A DNA stretch of 64,000 nt from Cavia porcellus (lineage: Eukaryota; Chordata; Mammalia; Rodentia; Caviidae): positions 26,060,532-26,124,531 of the forward strand of contig NW_026947503.1 in assembly GCF_034190915.1 (NCBI RefSeq), read 5' to 3'. Positions 1-11,881 of this stretch are shown here, one piece after another. The notes beneath the pieces are model-generated. The model was not told the origin of the DNA and ran no database searches. It saw nothing but the letters and a program-made list of their open reading frames with translations. Position numbers and translations under genes: made by a program. How positions within the stretch are numbered: position 1 is the first letter of the stretch; each line of letters starts with the position of its first letter.

Positions 1-630
1 AATTTCCTGTTGAAAATCTGGGTTGATCACCACTCACAATATTGTGACTGCCCTTGAAGCTTGTTTTTCAGAGGTGTGAGGAGGGGAAAGTCTTAGCCTC
101 CAGTTCAGTGGTATCATTGTTCTTCTGGGTACAAAGCTTCCTCTTTCTGGAGCTAAGACTTCTAAGCCATCAGAAATGGCTTGTGGGAAGCATTTGGAAA
201 AAGTTTGGAAATGTTGCCTGAAAGAGTAGGTTGTTCTACATGGGAGGTTCTGGTTAGAGCTCAAAAGATCAGAAAGCCAATAAAAATAGGCTCTAGAGGT
301 TTCTGCTGGGAAGAAAGACTGCATTGGTGGTTGAACTTCAGACCTTGGATTGAATCTTTCAGCCTCCACCATGCAGACATCTTCTGCACAGTTCCTCATC
401 TGACTCTGTGGATGACTACTGTAAGCCAATCTTGTAAATTCTTATAATCTGTATATCTTGTGTTGGATCTGTTTCTTTAGTAAAACCCTGACTAACACAG
501 ATTTTGCTATCAGAGAAGTGGAGTCATTGCTGTGACTATACCTGACCATGTGATTCAAGAGCCTTGGGGAATGGCTTGTGGGAAGAGTTTAGAGAGGTTT
601 GAGGATGTTGCCTGAAAGAGTAGAGCTGGA

Positions 631-713
631 GGCTGGGGATATAGCTCAGCAGCATAAGTGCCTGCCTGGCAAGTGCGAGGTCCTGAGTTCGATCCTTGGT
701 TTAAAAAAAAAAT
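631..713 (+). mobile_element. ID-type tRNA-derived SINE
   Basis: The tRNA-like head GGCTGGGGATATAGCTCAG, B box GAGTTCGATCC and an A-tail are bounded by a perfect 13-bp target-site duplication (GAGTAGAGCTGGA at 618-630 and 714-726). Confidence 0.93.
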
Positions 714-2076
714 GAGTAGAGCTGGAACAGCTTAAGCTGTTCTGTAAGAAAGGTTCTGGTCACAGCTCAGCAGACCAGAAAACTAGTAACGACCAGGTTC
801 AAAAGTTTCTACTGGGAAGAACTACATTGGTTGCTGGACTCCAGATGATGTATATTACAGCTTAGTAAAAGCTTTGTCTGCATTTTGCTCCTGTCCAGAG
901 ATTTTGACTGAGTCTAAGATTAAGAAGAAATTTCAAGGCAGTCTAATGCTGTGGCAGTGGCATAGCTATTGTTGGGGGCTTTTAACCATCTTTATGTTGT
1001 GAATTGAGAACAAAGAGCCCAATAGAATAATTTAAAATGTTGTGGGTTTGGCCAGAAACAAAAGAGCTCTCCACTAAAGATATGGACTGTAAAGACAGAG
1101 CTAAGAGATCTTGATGACTGAGAAGGAATGAGAGAACAGGGAAGATGACCTGATAGCATCACAAGAAGCAGGAAGTCTCCACCATTTACAGTCTCAAAAC
1201 TGAAAAAGTGAAAGACTTTGCTTTGAGGAGAATGTCACAGAGCACCATGTTCCAGAATGGGGGTGGCCATGCTATGGTCCAAAATAATGGTGGCTGCACC
1301 AGGTTCCAAAATGGTGATGACATAAATAATTTATTCCTCAGAATCAGGTTCAAAGTGCTCAGCAATCTAGGCACTTGATCCCTACAGTGAAGAGCAAAGA
1401 AGGCCTGGCTACTGCTCCAATTGGCAGTAGACCTTGGCATCATTCGTGTGGCACTGGTTTTAGGTGCATGCAGAATGCAAGCATTTTGAGGTTAAAAAGG
1501 CTTTCAACTAGATTTCAGAAGAAGGCCTGGGATTCCAGGAAGCGTGCTCCTGAGGGAGCAATTTGTGAAGCTAAGAGTGAAGCCAAAGGTACAGTGGAGA
1601 TTCTAGAAGTTTTGGGAATCTGGAAATGTGCATCATTTGAGGAAACCTGCAAAGAGGGAGCAAAGTGGGCTGAGGAGAAAAACCATGAGATTTGCAACCA
1701 CTGGAAGTGCCATGGGGCAGAGCCATGCAAGCCCTTTAGAGCTCACAATTTGCCATAGATTGTTTCAGATGTTCCACATAGAACTACAGAACATAATGTT
1801 TGCCCTGCTAGATGGTGGCCTTGGTTTGGTCCTATCCCTGTGTTTACCCATTGGAGTGGAAATGTTTATCTTGTGTCATTGAATGTTGGAAGTATTTAAT
1901 GTTTCTTTTGAACACGGGTTTGAAGCTAAGAGTTTGCTTTAGATCTCGGAAGAGACTTGGGACTTGAAATTTCCAGCAGTGATGAAACTGTTAGGACTTT
2001 AACAATTCTTACGATGGACTAAAATGCCTTTTGCATAGAGGATGTGCATATGTCTTTGCAGGGGCCATGGACAGAA

Positions 2077-2454
2077 TGTTATGGTTTGTGTCTTGATGTC
2101 CTATCTAAAGCTTCATGAAGTCATGGAGGTAGGCTCCTAGAATTTGTGACTGATCCATGATTTAGTGCTAGGATTATGAATGTGAGCACTACACTCACCC
2201 GGGTGCAGGGAGCCTCCATACAATATAAGTGAGGGAAAGAGGTTTGCTCTGTCACTTATCCCTTTTTGCTCTTACTGCTTTTGCTGTCTTCTACCATCAT
2301 AAATTGTTGCTTCTCTGCCATGAGCCACCTTGCCTTGGAGCCAGCTGATTACAGACTAAACCCTCCACAAACTGTAAGCTAAATAAACCTTTCTCTCCTT
2401 AACTTTGGGTGTCAGGTATTTTGTCTCAGCAACAAGAGAAAAGTAACCAACACA
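2077..2454 (+). repeat. 3' LTR of MaLR-type element
   Basis: Starts TGTTATGG and ends CA, with TAAACC and ATAAACC near the 3' part and the characteristic CAGGTATTTTGTC motif. Confidence 0.65.
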
Positions 2455-2617
2455 GGAGGATAAAGCAAGACAATATGTATAAATCTTAATGTAATCCCTA
2501 CTGTATAGTTCCATAAATTGTGTAAAAAGTTAGTCCCAGCCTCTGCATGACACTTTTATAATCCTTAACTGTTTGGGGGGCTATTGAGTCGCTTAGGAAA
2601 TGTGGTTGATACCTCAA

Positions 2618-2711
2618 TTTTTTTGCGGTACCAGGGATTGAACTCATTACCTCACCCTTGCCAGGCATAAGCAGGCAGGTGCTTATGCTGCTGAGCTAAA
2701 TCTCCGGCCCC
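2618..2711 (-). mobile_element. ID-type SINE
   Basis: Reverse-oriented: T-rich tail, GGTACCAGGGATTGAACTC, then GCTGAGCTAAATCTCCGGCCCC. The middle carries a small local duplication. The short sequence TACCTCAA flanks both sides. Confidence 0.9.
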
Positions 2712-3255
2712 AGTACCTCAAAAATTTTAAATGCAATTATATTGCGTGTAACTATCTAAATATTCCTTTAGATAAGAAATTTAAGAATATACATAAACAG
2801 CTAAATAGGAGATAGATGAATAGGAAGTAGGGAGATCTCTATCAAATGGATGGTAGAGATAAAAGAGGAAGGGGGAAGGAAGAGAGGGAAAGGGAATTTA
2901 AAAAGAAGAGTTGTAGGGAAAAAATAATGAAAATAGAGATTTGCAAATAAGAAGACTAAGAATTAGAGGCAGTGGGAAGGGAGGGAAAGGGTCTAAAAAA
3001 GAATTAAGATGTGTTAGGTACATGTACCAACTCCCCATAATACATTTAATTGTTACATACTGCAAATGTACTAGTAAAAATTAAAAATTAAAACCAAGTT
3101 GTTGATATACAGTAGTAATATGTACTTCTTCAGTGTATTAAATGAGTTCCTATTGTATCTTTAACACCTACCTATTTATTTCAAAATAATGAAGCATGTA
3201 TAACATTTAAAGGTATCAGTAGCAATTTAATGTATTATGAAAATATCTGGAATTC

Positions 3256-3375
3256 TTTTTTTTTTTTTTTTTTTTTTTTTTTGTCTTTTTCCTTTTTATC
3301 GGTACCAGGGATCAAACTCACGACTGCCTGCTTGCAAGGCAGGGGCTTATGTTGCTGAGCTAAATCCCCAGCCCC
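3256..3375 (-). mobile_element. ID-type SINE with long T tract
   Basis: Reverse ID sequence (GGTACCAGGGATC...GCTAAATCCCCAGCCCC) preceded by a T tract. CTGGAATTCTTTTTT occurs at both ends (from 3247 and from 3376), a target-site duplication. Confidence 0.93.
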
Positions 3376-3382
3376 CTGGAAT

Positions 3383-3903
3383 TCTTTTTTAAAAATTTTT
3401 TATTTTAAAAAGCAAAGCAAAACAAAAAAGAGTGGCAACAATACAGAATTGAAAAAATAGAAGGAAATTAATACTAGCTAGTATATTGTATATTGTTATC
3501 TTAATAGTAGTTGTTCAGGTTATAAGATTTAGGCATGAAAAACAAGATCAAGCAAACAATGAAAGCACAAACTGTTCTTTTGGATGAACTAACAGATTAG
3601 TAGTACAGCTATCCAGAATGTATATACATACACACACTCTTACATATATGTGTAGACCTATATACATATAATGCTGTCCCTTCTTCCTTTTCTCCGTTCC
3701 CCTATCCCAGTTGTTCTTTACATTTGAGCAATTTATTTCACCCTGTTGTCACAAAGAGAGGTCAGCTAGACAAAAAGTCAATAAAGAAATAACAGAACTG
3801 AATCAAACCTGTGAACAAATGGATTTACTAGATGTTGACAGAGTGTTCCATCCAACAACATCAGAATATACATTCTTCTCAGATGCACATGGGATTTCTT
3901 TTG
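3383..3903 (-). mobile_element. L1 fragment with inverted 5' segment
   Basis: 3383-3740 resembles the 3' end of the minus-strand L1s at 54.2 and 59.2 kb (A-rich start, GGTTATA/ATCAAGCAA and CATATAT-rich parts). 3754-3903 reads in the plus direction as ORF2 endonuclease (SARQKVNKEITELNQ... HPTTSEYTFFS). This opposite-orientation layout is what twin priming produces. No clear target-site duplication was found, and an ID SINE sits at the 3' junction. Confidence 0.6.
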
Positions 3904-4700
3904 GTAACCAAATCACAGTTACTGTATTGCTAATATCATTGTGGTTTGTTGCCTTTCATAATTAATGGGCATTGGTAATTTATTCAGGAGTCAATCAAAA
4001 TAAAGATGTACTTTATTTCCCATCCAGCTTTGTATATTGCTTGAATTGTATCTGTATTGGTCTGTCATAATTTGCCTGGGATGAGAAGTTTCCTAGGACT
4101 TAGACCTTTCAGCTAAAAGTTTATCGTATCATGATCTTTAGGTCAAGCACTCTTATTCTGTGGTAAGATGTAAATTTCTTTTTCAAAGGCAACACACTGC
4201 AGCTTTATTACTTTTTCTTCTAAAAGGAGGAATTAGAATTAGCTCCAATTACCAGTTTAACAAGTGATATATTTCTTCAAAGTCTATTTTGCTTTCTCTT
4301 TTTCCACTTTTCATTTTAATTTCTGGTGCACCCTATTGTGTTTCCATTGTTGCTGCTGGAATTCTGACAAATTAATTACTAATTAGAGCACAACAGTGGT
4401 TATTCAAATCTTAGTTGCTGCCTTTTGATCAGTAACCAGGGAGTCACAAAAGTCTGAATTCCAAGGGTTGCAGCCAGGGGTGGAGGAGGCAGTGCTATCA
4501 GGATTGTAGGAAGCTTTTTTTTTTTCAGCTATAAAATGGGCCAAAAGCAAGAGTCAGAAAACAGATTATAGTTTCCTCCCCCTCCACCACAGTTTCAAGC
4601 TACGTGATTTAGGTTGAAGTAGCTTATTCCTGTAAGCATTAAATGAACGCTAATTTCTTTGGGTTCCAATGTAGGAAGCACATACTTTTTGTGCCCCATT
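3904..4700. other. Intergenic, nothing recognised
   Basis: AT-rich sequence with a poly-T run near 4520; no repeat or gene identified. Confidence 0.5.
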
Positions 4701-4715
4701 AAGAGGGCCATCTAG

Positions 4716-4816
4716 GGGGCTGGGGATTTAGCTCAGCAGCATAAGCACCTGTCTTGCAAGCAGGTAGTCGTGAGTTGGATACCTGGTACCGAAAAAAAAA
4801 AAAAAAAAAAAAAAGA
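4716..4816 (+). mobile_element. ID-type SINE
   Basis: Near-consensus head and B box with a long A-tail. AAGAGGGCCATCT at 4701-4713 and AAGAGGGTCATCT at 4817-4829 form the target-site duplication, with one mismatch. Confidence 0.93.
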
Positions 4817-5176
4817 AAGAGGGTCATCTGTTGACATTCTCTTTCTAGATGAAATAGGTGTAGGCTAGAGTTGCTTTGACCAAAGCATTTAACCTCTCCT
4901 TCCTCAATTGGAATCACAAGTCAAGTATCCATTACTTATGGTTCTTGGAGCTATTGTTTCCTGATTTGCAGGCTTCTTATAGGAATAATGTAGAGTATTA
5001 ATGGTGCACCCCTGACTTGGGATATCATCCAACCTAAGTAGTTATTTGGGATGATTCTTTGTGGATATTGATATATATATTATTTATAGATATAAAATTG
5101 ATTGATATTGTTATTTGTAATTAGAAATCACAGCTATAAAAGTATGTGAGCTTATATTTTTTTTGACTTTAGCTCC

Positions 5177-5262
5177 TATTTTTTTTTTTTTATCAGTACC
5201 GGAGATTGAACTCACGACCACCTGCTTGCAAGCTTATGCCGCTGAGCTAAATCCCCAGCCCC
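5177..5262 (-). mobile_element. ID-type SINE with internal deletion
   Basis: Reverse ID sequence. The segment between CTTGCAAG and CTTATGCCG lacks the usual GCAGGTG part. The T tail is at the left. Confidence 0.9.
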
Positions 5263-6477
5263 ATATTTTTGAACATTTTAGCTGATAGATAAAAACAGCT
5301 TACTTTGGGGTCCCAGTACTTCATCCAGGCAGGCTAGTTGCCTAGGGCTAGATGGGATGTGAGGTCTGGAGGGAGTTTTGTTGTGTTTTCAATTGCATTC
5401 TGAATAGGATTATCAGATTTATTTTGGGAGGGTTCTATAGATAAGAAGAACAAAATAATAAAAAAATTTGTACATAATACAAAAATAAATGCATACTAGA
5501 AAAAGTTTAGAAAATCATAGAAGGCACAACAAATTCTACCAGGTAATGATGGACATTGTTAATTAAGATGCTGGTATTTACCTTGAAGGTAAGGAATGTG
5601 AGGGCAGTGTTGTAACTGAATATCAGAGCGTGAAGGGATTTCTGGATGTATCTATTTAAGTGAACTAACTGTATCATCAAGTTAGTCTCAGGCTGAAGTT
5701 TGGTATATTTTGACTCCTCCAATAGTATACTTTTAGAAAAAGCCACAATAATCACAACAAAACTTTCTGGTTGGAATAGGACAGGCTGAATTTGAGAAGC
5801 AAATTCTCCTACCTGTGTTTATTTAGTGTAAAAATTCTATTGAGCTGTAATATCCCGCTACATCTGGGGCCATATGAAACAATTTCTTTTTTGTTTTTTT
5901 TGTTTTTTTTTTTTTTGGTACCAGGAATCTGTTGACAGAAATGATACTACCCAAGGTTACTGGGACAAGAATATTACAGAGAAGGCTCAGCAAAGAACCA
6001 CAGGTTAAATCTGAGTCTTGTGCAACCAACAGATACTTTCTGAATAAGCCAGTGACTGAGTCCGTAGTGGAGGAAGTGGAGAATATGGGGCGTGGTCATT
6101 GCCTCAAGGAACCCACCTCAGTTGAGTTATAAGGTGCAGAGTGGAAAACACAAAGCAAGAAGAGCTAAAGGCCAAAGAAGCGGTAAATACAACAAATGCC
6201 ATCAATGGGGGTTTTAGGTTAGGGCAAATAAATCATGTCAAGATGAAGGAATTGGTCTGGAGAATGTGAGCCTATTTGGGGAAATGGATGGTGTAGCTGG
6301 GCAGCAAGAGATTACACTGGGACTGTTTTTATGTGCATATCATCTTTCAGTAATATTTGTTTCTGAAAGTCTAAAATCTAAGGTATTATGTTAGCTTGGA
6401 CAAATTAAATTATGCCATGATAATAAATGGACCACAGTAATCAGTTGTTTTACAACAGAAGTTGATTTGGCTCTTTC
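5263..6477. other. Intergenic, nothing recognised apart from a SINE stub
   Basis: Contains the truncated ID at 5881-5927. Short ORFs on both strands overlap and show no known domain. Confidence 0.5.
5881..5927 (-). mobile_element. Severely truncated ID SINE (tail plus last ~10 bp)
   Basis: A T-rich run followed by GGTACCAGG, the 3' end of a reverse ID element, then unrelated sequence. Confidence 0.45.
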
Positions 6478-6624
6478 TTTTACTTTATTTATTCATTTGT
6501 TTATTTTGGTTTTTTGAGATAAGGTCTCACTACATAGTTCAGGATGGTCTGAAAATCACAGCATTCCTCCTGTCTCAGCCCCCCAAGTGCTGGGATTATG
6601 GGCATAGGCCACCATGCCTGGCTT
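6478..6624 (-). mobile_element. B1 (7SL-derived) SINE
   Basis: Reverse orientation: T-rich tail, TTTTTTGAGATAAGGTCTCA, GTGCTGGGATTATGGGCATA and CACCATGCCTGGC. Confidence 0.9.
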
Positions 6625-7195
6625 TACTCAGATACTTTGAAATGTGGAATCATGGATAGCTTTCAGGAGGTGCTATTTTCTATGATACTGCCAAGAATCT
6701 GCCCATCCTTGCTTTCTATCTGTCTTTCCATGGCTGCTTTGTCCCTAAACACAGGAACTCAACTTGTTTCTTTATCAGGATTCCATCTCCTGTTTTATTC
6801 CTTAGGCTGCTTCTTTGTGTTCCTACACTAGTAGTAGAGGAGGTCAGATCCCAGGGTCAAACTCATGGACTTTCTGCGATGGTCTGATGGTCCTCTCTGC
6901 ATGGGATGGCTCAGTCATTCCCATGGACCTGGTTTAGGCTAGGGGGCACCATTGCATATCTAAGATTATGGCTTGTGCATCTTAAGGGTGATCTCTGGTT
7001 ATAAAATAAGGCAAAGTTTGGAGCTGGAGTTACTTCATCACTGTGGGGCAGAGAAAGAGGCACCAAGGTTGGAACTGCTTGAAAGGGAATTCAGGGTCCA
7101 TATGTGAAGATCATCAGTGCAGGTAGAGGAAAGTAAACAAGAAAGACTTCCCTGAGACAGGATGCTGGAACCTTGTCCTGACAGCCTCATCGAAA

Positions 7196-7712
7196 ACTGA
7201 TAGTCAACTTGAGATTCTATAACAAAATATCACAAGAATTCTATAGACTGGATAGCTTATAAACCAAAAAATATTTCCCACAATCATGAGGGTTGCAAAG
7301 TCTAAAATGTTGATAGATTCAGTATCTAGTGAAGGCCTACTTCAGGTTCATACATCATGTATATTTATTTATTTAGATTTTTTGAGATAGGGTCTTGCTA
7401 GATTGTTCAGGTTGGCCTTGAATTGGTGATCTTCCTGCCTCGGTCTTCGAAGTGCTGTGATTACAGGTGTGTGCCACCATGCCCCACATGGTGCATTTTA
7501 GCTGGATCCTCACATGGTGAAGAGGAAAATGGGAACCTCTGGGGTATCTTTGATAAGGGAACTAATCCATTCATCAAAGTTCTGCCCTTATCATCTAATC
7601 ACTTCCCTAAGCCCCCACCTTTAAAACATGATATTGGGCATTAGGCTTCAATATATTCTACGGAGGGGAACACAAGTATTCAGACCATTTAAAGGGGCTG
7701 TTAGGGAGTGCC
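7196..7712 (-). mobile_element. Old MaLR-type LTR split by a B1
   Basis: Reverse orientation: ATAACAAAATATCACAAGAA, CCACAATCATGAGGGTTGCA, CTCACATGGTGAAGAGGAAA and GGAACTAATCCATTCATC match the general layout of MST/MLT1-type LTRs. The B1 at 7355-7486 interrupts it. Subfamily not resolved. Confidence 0.6.
7355..7486 (-). mobile_element. B1 SINE inserted in an old LTR
   Basis: Reverse B1: TTTTTTGAGATAGGGTCTTG, GGTTGGCCTTGAATTGGTGA and GCCACCATGCCCC. It splits the LTR-like sequence at 7196-7712. Confidence 0.88.
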
Positions 7713-8984
7713 CACAACAGGGTGAGAGTCTAGGTATTCAGAGTAAGAACCACAGATAATGACAAAGAATAATGAGAATGATGAAGTGCTCTAGTGCCTT
7801 GCCCCTGCTTGGTAGTTTGTGAATTTCTGCTTTAGGGAGTATCCAGATGAACCACATCCCCCTCCTTTTATACCAAGGACTCACTCCAACTGACCGTTTC
7901 CCTTATTCTTTCTCCTTGCTCTAGTGTTTGCTGGAACTGTTGTAGAGAAAATCCCCTCTCCCAAGACTGGATCAGAGTGAGAAAGGAGAAGCCATGTGGT
8001 GCTCATGTGCTTCTCCAGACATCCAGGGTGGACAACGTGTGATGTCCATGTGAAAGATACACAATTTTGTTTCTTAGGAGTATAGTGTAGTCTCCAGGCA
8101 ATCACTCTGCTCTCAACACACTTGAAGAAAGAAAACTTTCTTATATGCAGTCCATTTTGAAGGACATACTGCTTCCAAGAGGAGAAAATGGGTCTTGTGT
8201 CTAAGTTTCTGGTTTCTTACTGAACTCTGACTTTTCTCTCTTTTAAGTCACTCAGTCAGCCCCTGTTATTGTTGCCTACACATTGTTAAAGATGGTTGCA
8301 TCGTGTCCCCTGTCTGAGAACAGAATCTCAGGCTAAATTTCCACTTTTGTTCCCAACAGACTTGGTTTTCTGATTAGGTCACAGAGGTTTCTGTAAGCTA
8401 AATCAGATGTATTAGTGTTTGTGACTAAAGTTGTTCAGATCTATATCTATTTATCTGTGATATGTGCCGAAAAGATGAGAATGAGCTTTAAATTGATCTT
8501 TAAGGTGTTGAACATCTGTGTCCACTGAAACAGTTTAGAACTTATCACTTCATGTCATAGGTGGGCCAACTTTCATATTTCCTCCATCTGTTTTTTCTTT
8601 CAATGTGTACATGCACCCCAGTCAGAAAACTCACTTAAGATCAATATCCCCAGCACAGAGCAGCTCCTTGGTGTGGGAAATGAGTTCTTGTCTATTAAGG
8701 ATGTTGTTAGAATTTGTTGATTTTGGAGCGGATGTTTGATTTGTTTCTGAATCTGTTGTTAGAAGAACATTCATCTACTGTCTACAGACAGTGGAGAGCT
8801 TTGTAAAATAATTAATTTGAAGATGTAACTTCCATCACCCAATAATGCTGTTGGGCTTTTGTAGGATGGATTTGTTACCTTGCAAGGGGTGCAATCACAC
8901 CCAGAATGCACTTGGGTCTGTGCATTGTAGAATTGTTTTTTGTGGGCTCTACCCTGTGAATGTCCTTAAACTACTGTGTTAAGA
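7713..8984. other. Intergenic, nothing recognised
   Basis: Balanced base composition; no repeat family, domain or splice-supported exon seen. Confidence 0.5.
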
Positions 8985-9378
8985 TATTGCTGGAAATGGA
9001 TATAGAATGTTGAATTGTGACACTCAGCAGATATGTCTACCTCAATTTCAGAATGTGACCTTGTTTATAATGAAAGTCTCTGCAGACATAACTAAGGTAA
9101 GCATCTTGGGATGAGATTATCCTGGACTGGTGTGGGCCCTAAATTCAACTATGAAGCCTTATAGGAGGAGAGAAGATGGAGGAGGAGACCAGAGTTATGT
9201 ATTTCTAAATCAAGGAATGTCAAGGGTTCTGGAAGCTACTGGAATGAAGGAGTGAAGCAAGAAACAGATTATCTCTTAGAGCTCCTAGAGAGATTAACCT
9301 TGTACATAGCTTAATCAGATATTTTGCCTCTAGAACCATCAAGCAGTACATTTCTGTTGTTTTAAACCACCCTAGAAA
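8985..9378 (+). mobile_element. MLT1-type MaLR LTR
   Basis: GAATGTGACCTTGTTTATAA, GGATGAGATTATCCTGGACT, GGTGTGGGCCCTAAATTCAA and TTCTGTTGTTTTAAACCACC are hallmark MLT1 segments in order. Confidence 0.75.
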
Positions 9379-9435
9379 ACAAATGCAATTAAAAACAAAT
9401 GATATACTTTACACACAGTAAGGGTTTGATATCCA

Positions 9436-9625
9436 AAGCAGAAGTTGTCAACTTATGGCCCCATGCTAAATCTGATGGCTGCCTGTTTTTATAAATAAAG
9501 TTTTATTGGAACACAGCCACAGTCATTCATTTGTGTATCATGTATGGTTGCTTTTGTTCTACAACAGCAGAGTAGTGCAATTGTTACACTATCAGACCCA
9601 CAAAGAGCAACATATCAACTTTTTT
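9436..9625 (+). mobile_element. Ancient hAT-type non-autonomous DNA transposon relic
   Basis: GTTGTCAACTTATGGCCCC, ATAAAGTTTTATTGGAACAC and AGCAGAGTAGTGCAATTGTT correspond to a widespread mammalian hAT-Charlie-group repeat. Exact name not assigned. Confidence 0.55.
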
Positions 9626-9720
9626 TTTTGGTAGAAAGGTAGATTTACGTCAAAAAGGAACAATGGTATGTGGAGAATTCTCTGGTGATTGCTCTGTCCA
9701 CTCTTAACAATATTTGCTTT

Positions 9721-11881
9721 AAAGTAAAGGCTTTCAATTTTTGGCCATTTAATATGATGCTGGCTGTTGGTTTGTCATAAATGGCCTTTATTATATTGAG
9801 GTAAAGACCATCTATTTCTATTGGAAGACAAATTGGGTAGAAACCTTGGAGATATAGGAGTAGGTAGAGAATTCATGAACAGGACTCAAACCGCACGGGA
9901 AATACTTCCCAGAATCAATAACTGGGACCACTTCTTATTAAAAAGTTTCTGCATGTCAAAAGAAATCTCCAGCATAGTGAAAAGAAAACCCACAAAATGG
10001 GAAAAGATTTTAGGGAACTCTCTCTCAGACAAGGGACTCTTGTCTAAAACATATAAAGAATTAAAAAAACTCAGACCTCCAAAATTCAAAGATCCAATCC
10101 AAAAATGGGCATCTGAGATGAATACGCAATTCTCAGATGAAGAAATGCAAATGGCAAATAAATACATGAAAACATGCTCATCATCATTGGTCATTAGAGA
10201 AATGCAAATTAAAACCACACTGAGATACCATCTCACTCCTGAAAGAATGGCCAGGATCAAGAAAACCAACAACAAATGCTGGAGAGGCTGTGGGGAAAAA
10301 GGAATTCTCCTGCACTGTTGGTGGGAGTGTAGACTGGTACAGCCTTTGTGGAGGTCTGTCTGGAGATTTCTCAAAAAGTTGGGATTGGAAACCCCATTTA
10401 TTCCAGCTATTCCACTTCTAGGCATATTCCCAGAAGAACTGAAAGCATCATACCACAGTGATATATGTGCACCTATGTTTATAGCAGCACAATTTGTAAT
10501 CGCCAGATCTTGGAAACAACCCAAGTGTCCATCAACTGAGGAATGGATAAAAAAGTTGTGGTATTTCTATACAATGGAGTATTATTCAGTATAAAGAAGG
10601 ATCACATTGAGATATTTATCAATAAATGGGCGCAGCTTGAGACCATACTCATAAGTGAAATAAATCAATCTCGCATGTATGAATACCGAATAGTTTCCCT
10701 AATGTAAGTAATGATTCAAATATATGAAAATATGTGGTAATCATGATTCCCCATTATGTGGCCTTGAAGCCTTATAAAATTTTCACTTATTAATTAGAAA
10801 GGCTTTATTCTGGGCTTCTTGATATGGAAATATTTGAAGCTATAGTATATGAAGTTTTATCCAAATATTTCAAGGAAAAAGACAGACACTATGGTAACTA
10901 CTATTAAGTCGGGTTATTTGGTGGTGAAGCACGAGGTTGCTGAAACAGTCATGCTTTGACCTGTATTGTTATATTGTTATGTCCTGTTTTAACTCAATCT
11001 CTCCCTTATTCTTTAAAAAAATTATTTAGTTATTTCTTATGTTTGTTTTAATTAAGGGGAAAAATCAAAAAAATTAGGATATATAATAGTAACTCTTTTT
11101 GATTTCCTATTAACTTGTTTTGAAGTCCTGTAATACTCCCACGATCTTGTTTTGACTGATTAGACTCTGTTCCATTCTGTGCGATAGTATCAAGTTTGAG
11201 GCTATAAGCAACTACTTTGAAGGCAATAAGATTCACTAAGATGCCCATTCTGGTTTGACTATTGTCTTCTTTGGAAGTCCTGTAATGTTTACAATGCCTA
11301 AGTTTTATTGGTCTTGTTCTCTACTGTTTTGTCCAACTTTATAATATCTTATGAGATAGACAATTCTTTTTAAGGAAACAAGAGACAACGTTGATAACCA
11401 TTGTTGATAACCTTGTACTCTGTTCTACATCATGTGCTATGTCTATCCTTGGTTTTGACTGACAGCTTTGTTTTGCCATATTTGACTTTATTCTCTCCCC
11501 CCCCAAAAAAAGTAATAAGAACTAAGGAGTAATAAAATCCAAAATGTGTAAATTTTGTTGTAAAAAAGAGAGGGGGGGGGAAAAAAGACCTCTAACGGAT
11601 ATAACTGCAAGTGTGTTTAGGGGTGTTAAATAGCTGACTATATTAATGTTTTTGGATCATTGAACACAGCTGTTTGCAGTCTCTCTGTTTGAATGTCCAC
11701 TTTGTATTCTTTGATACTGTGATTTGAGCAACTATTTCCAAGATGATAATACGTAATCTATTTACAGGTGATTTCTTACTGTTATGTTTTTTTTTTTGTA
11801 GTTCTGTATTATGTGTACCCTTACACTGCTTTGTTTTGTTTTGTGTTTTTCTCTTTTTCCTCTTAAATAAAGTTTAAAAAA
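9721..11881 (+). mobile_element. 5'-inverted, 5'-truncated L1 with target-site duplication
   Basis: 9721-9821 is L1 ORF2 reverse-transcriptase sequence in minus orientation. From about 9822 the ORF2 C-terminal part runs in plus, then the 3' UTR to an AATAAAG...AAAAAAA tail. AACAATATTTGCTTT (15 bp) occurs at 9706-9720 and again at 11882-11896, a perfect target-site duplication. About 1 kb of ORF2 is missing between the two segments. Confidence 0.93.
9822..10707 (+). pseudogene. L1 ORF2 C-terminal fragment
   Basis: Reads [17 protein letters not shown], then the Cys-rich end WRGCGEKGILLHCWWEC, to a frame slip near 10590 (MEYYSV then stop). The expected ORF2 stop lies near 10705. There is no endonuclease and no RT palm, so it is non-functional by itself. 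Confidence 0.9.

Larger units (their letters stand above)
1..2454 (+). mobile_element. ERVL-MaLR-type LTR retroelement (partial), with internal region
   Basis: An LTR-like end (CCCTGACTAACACA) at about 486-499 is followed directly by GATTTTGCTATCAGAG, resembling the tRNA-Leu-type primer-binding region of ERVL/MaLR elements. The 3' LTR begins TGTTATGGTT at 2077 and ends AACCAACACA at 2454. It contains an ATAAA polyadenylation context and a GTCAGGTATTTTGTC end typical of rodent MaLR LTRs. The internal part has no retained coding frame. An ID SINE is inserted at 631-713. Confidence 0.65.
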
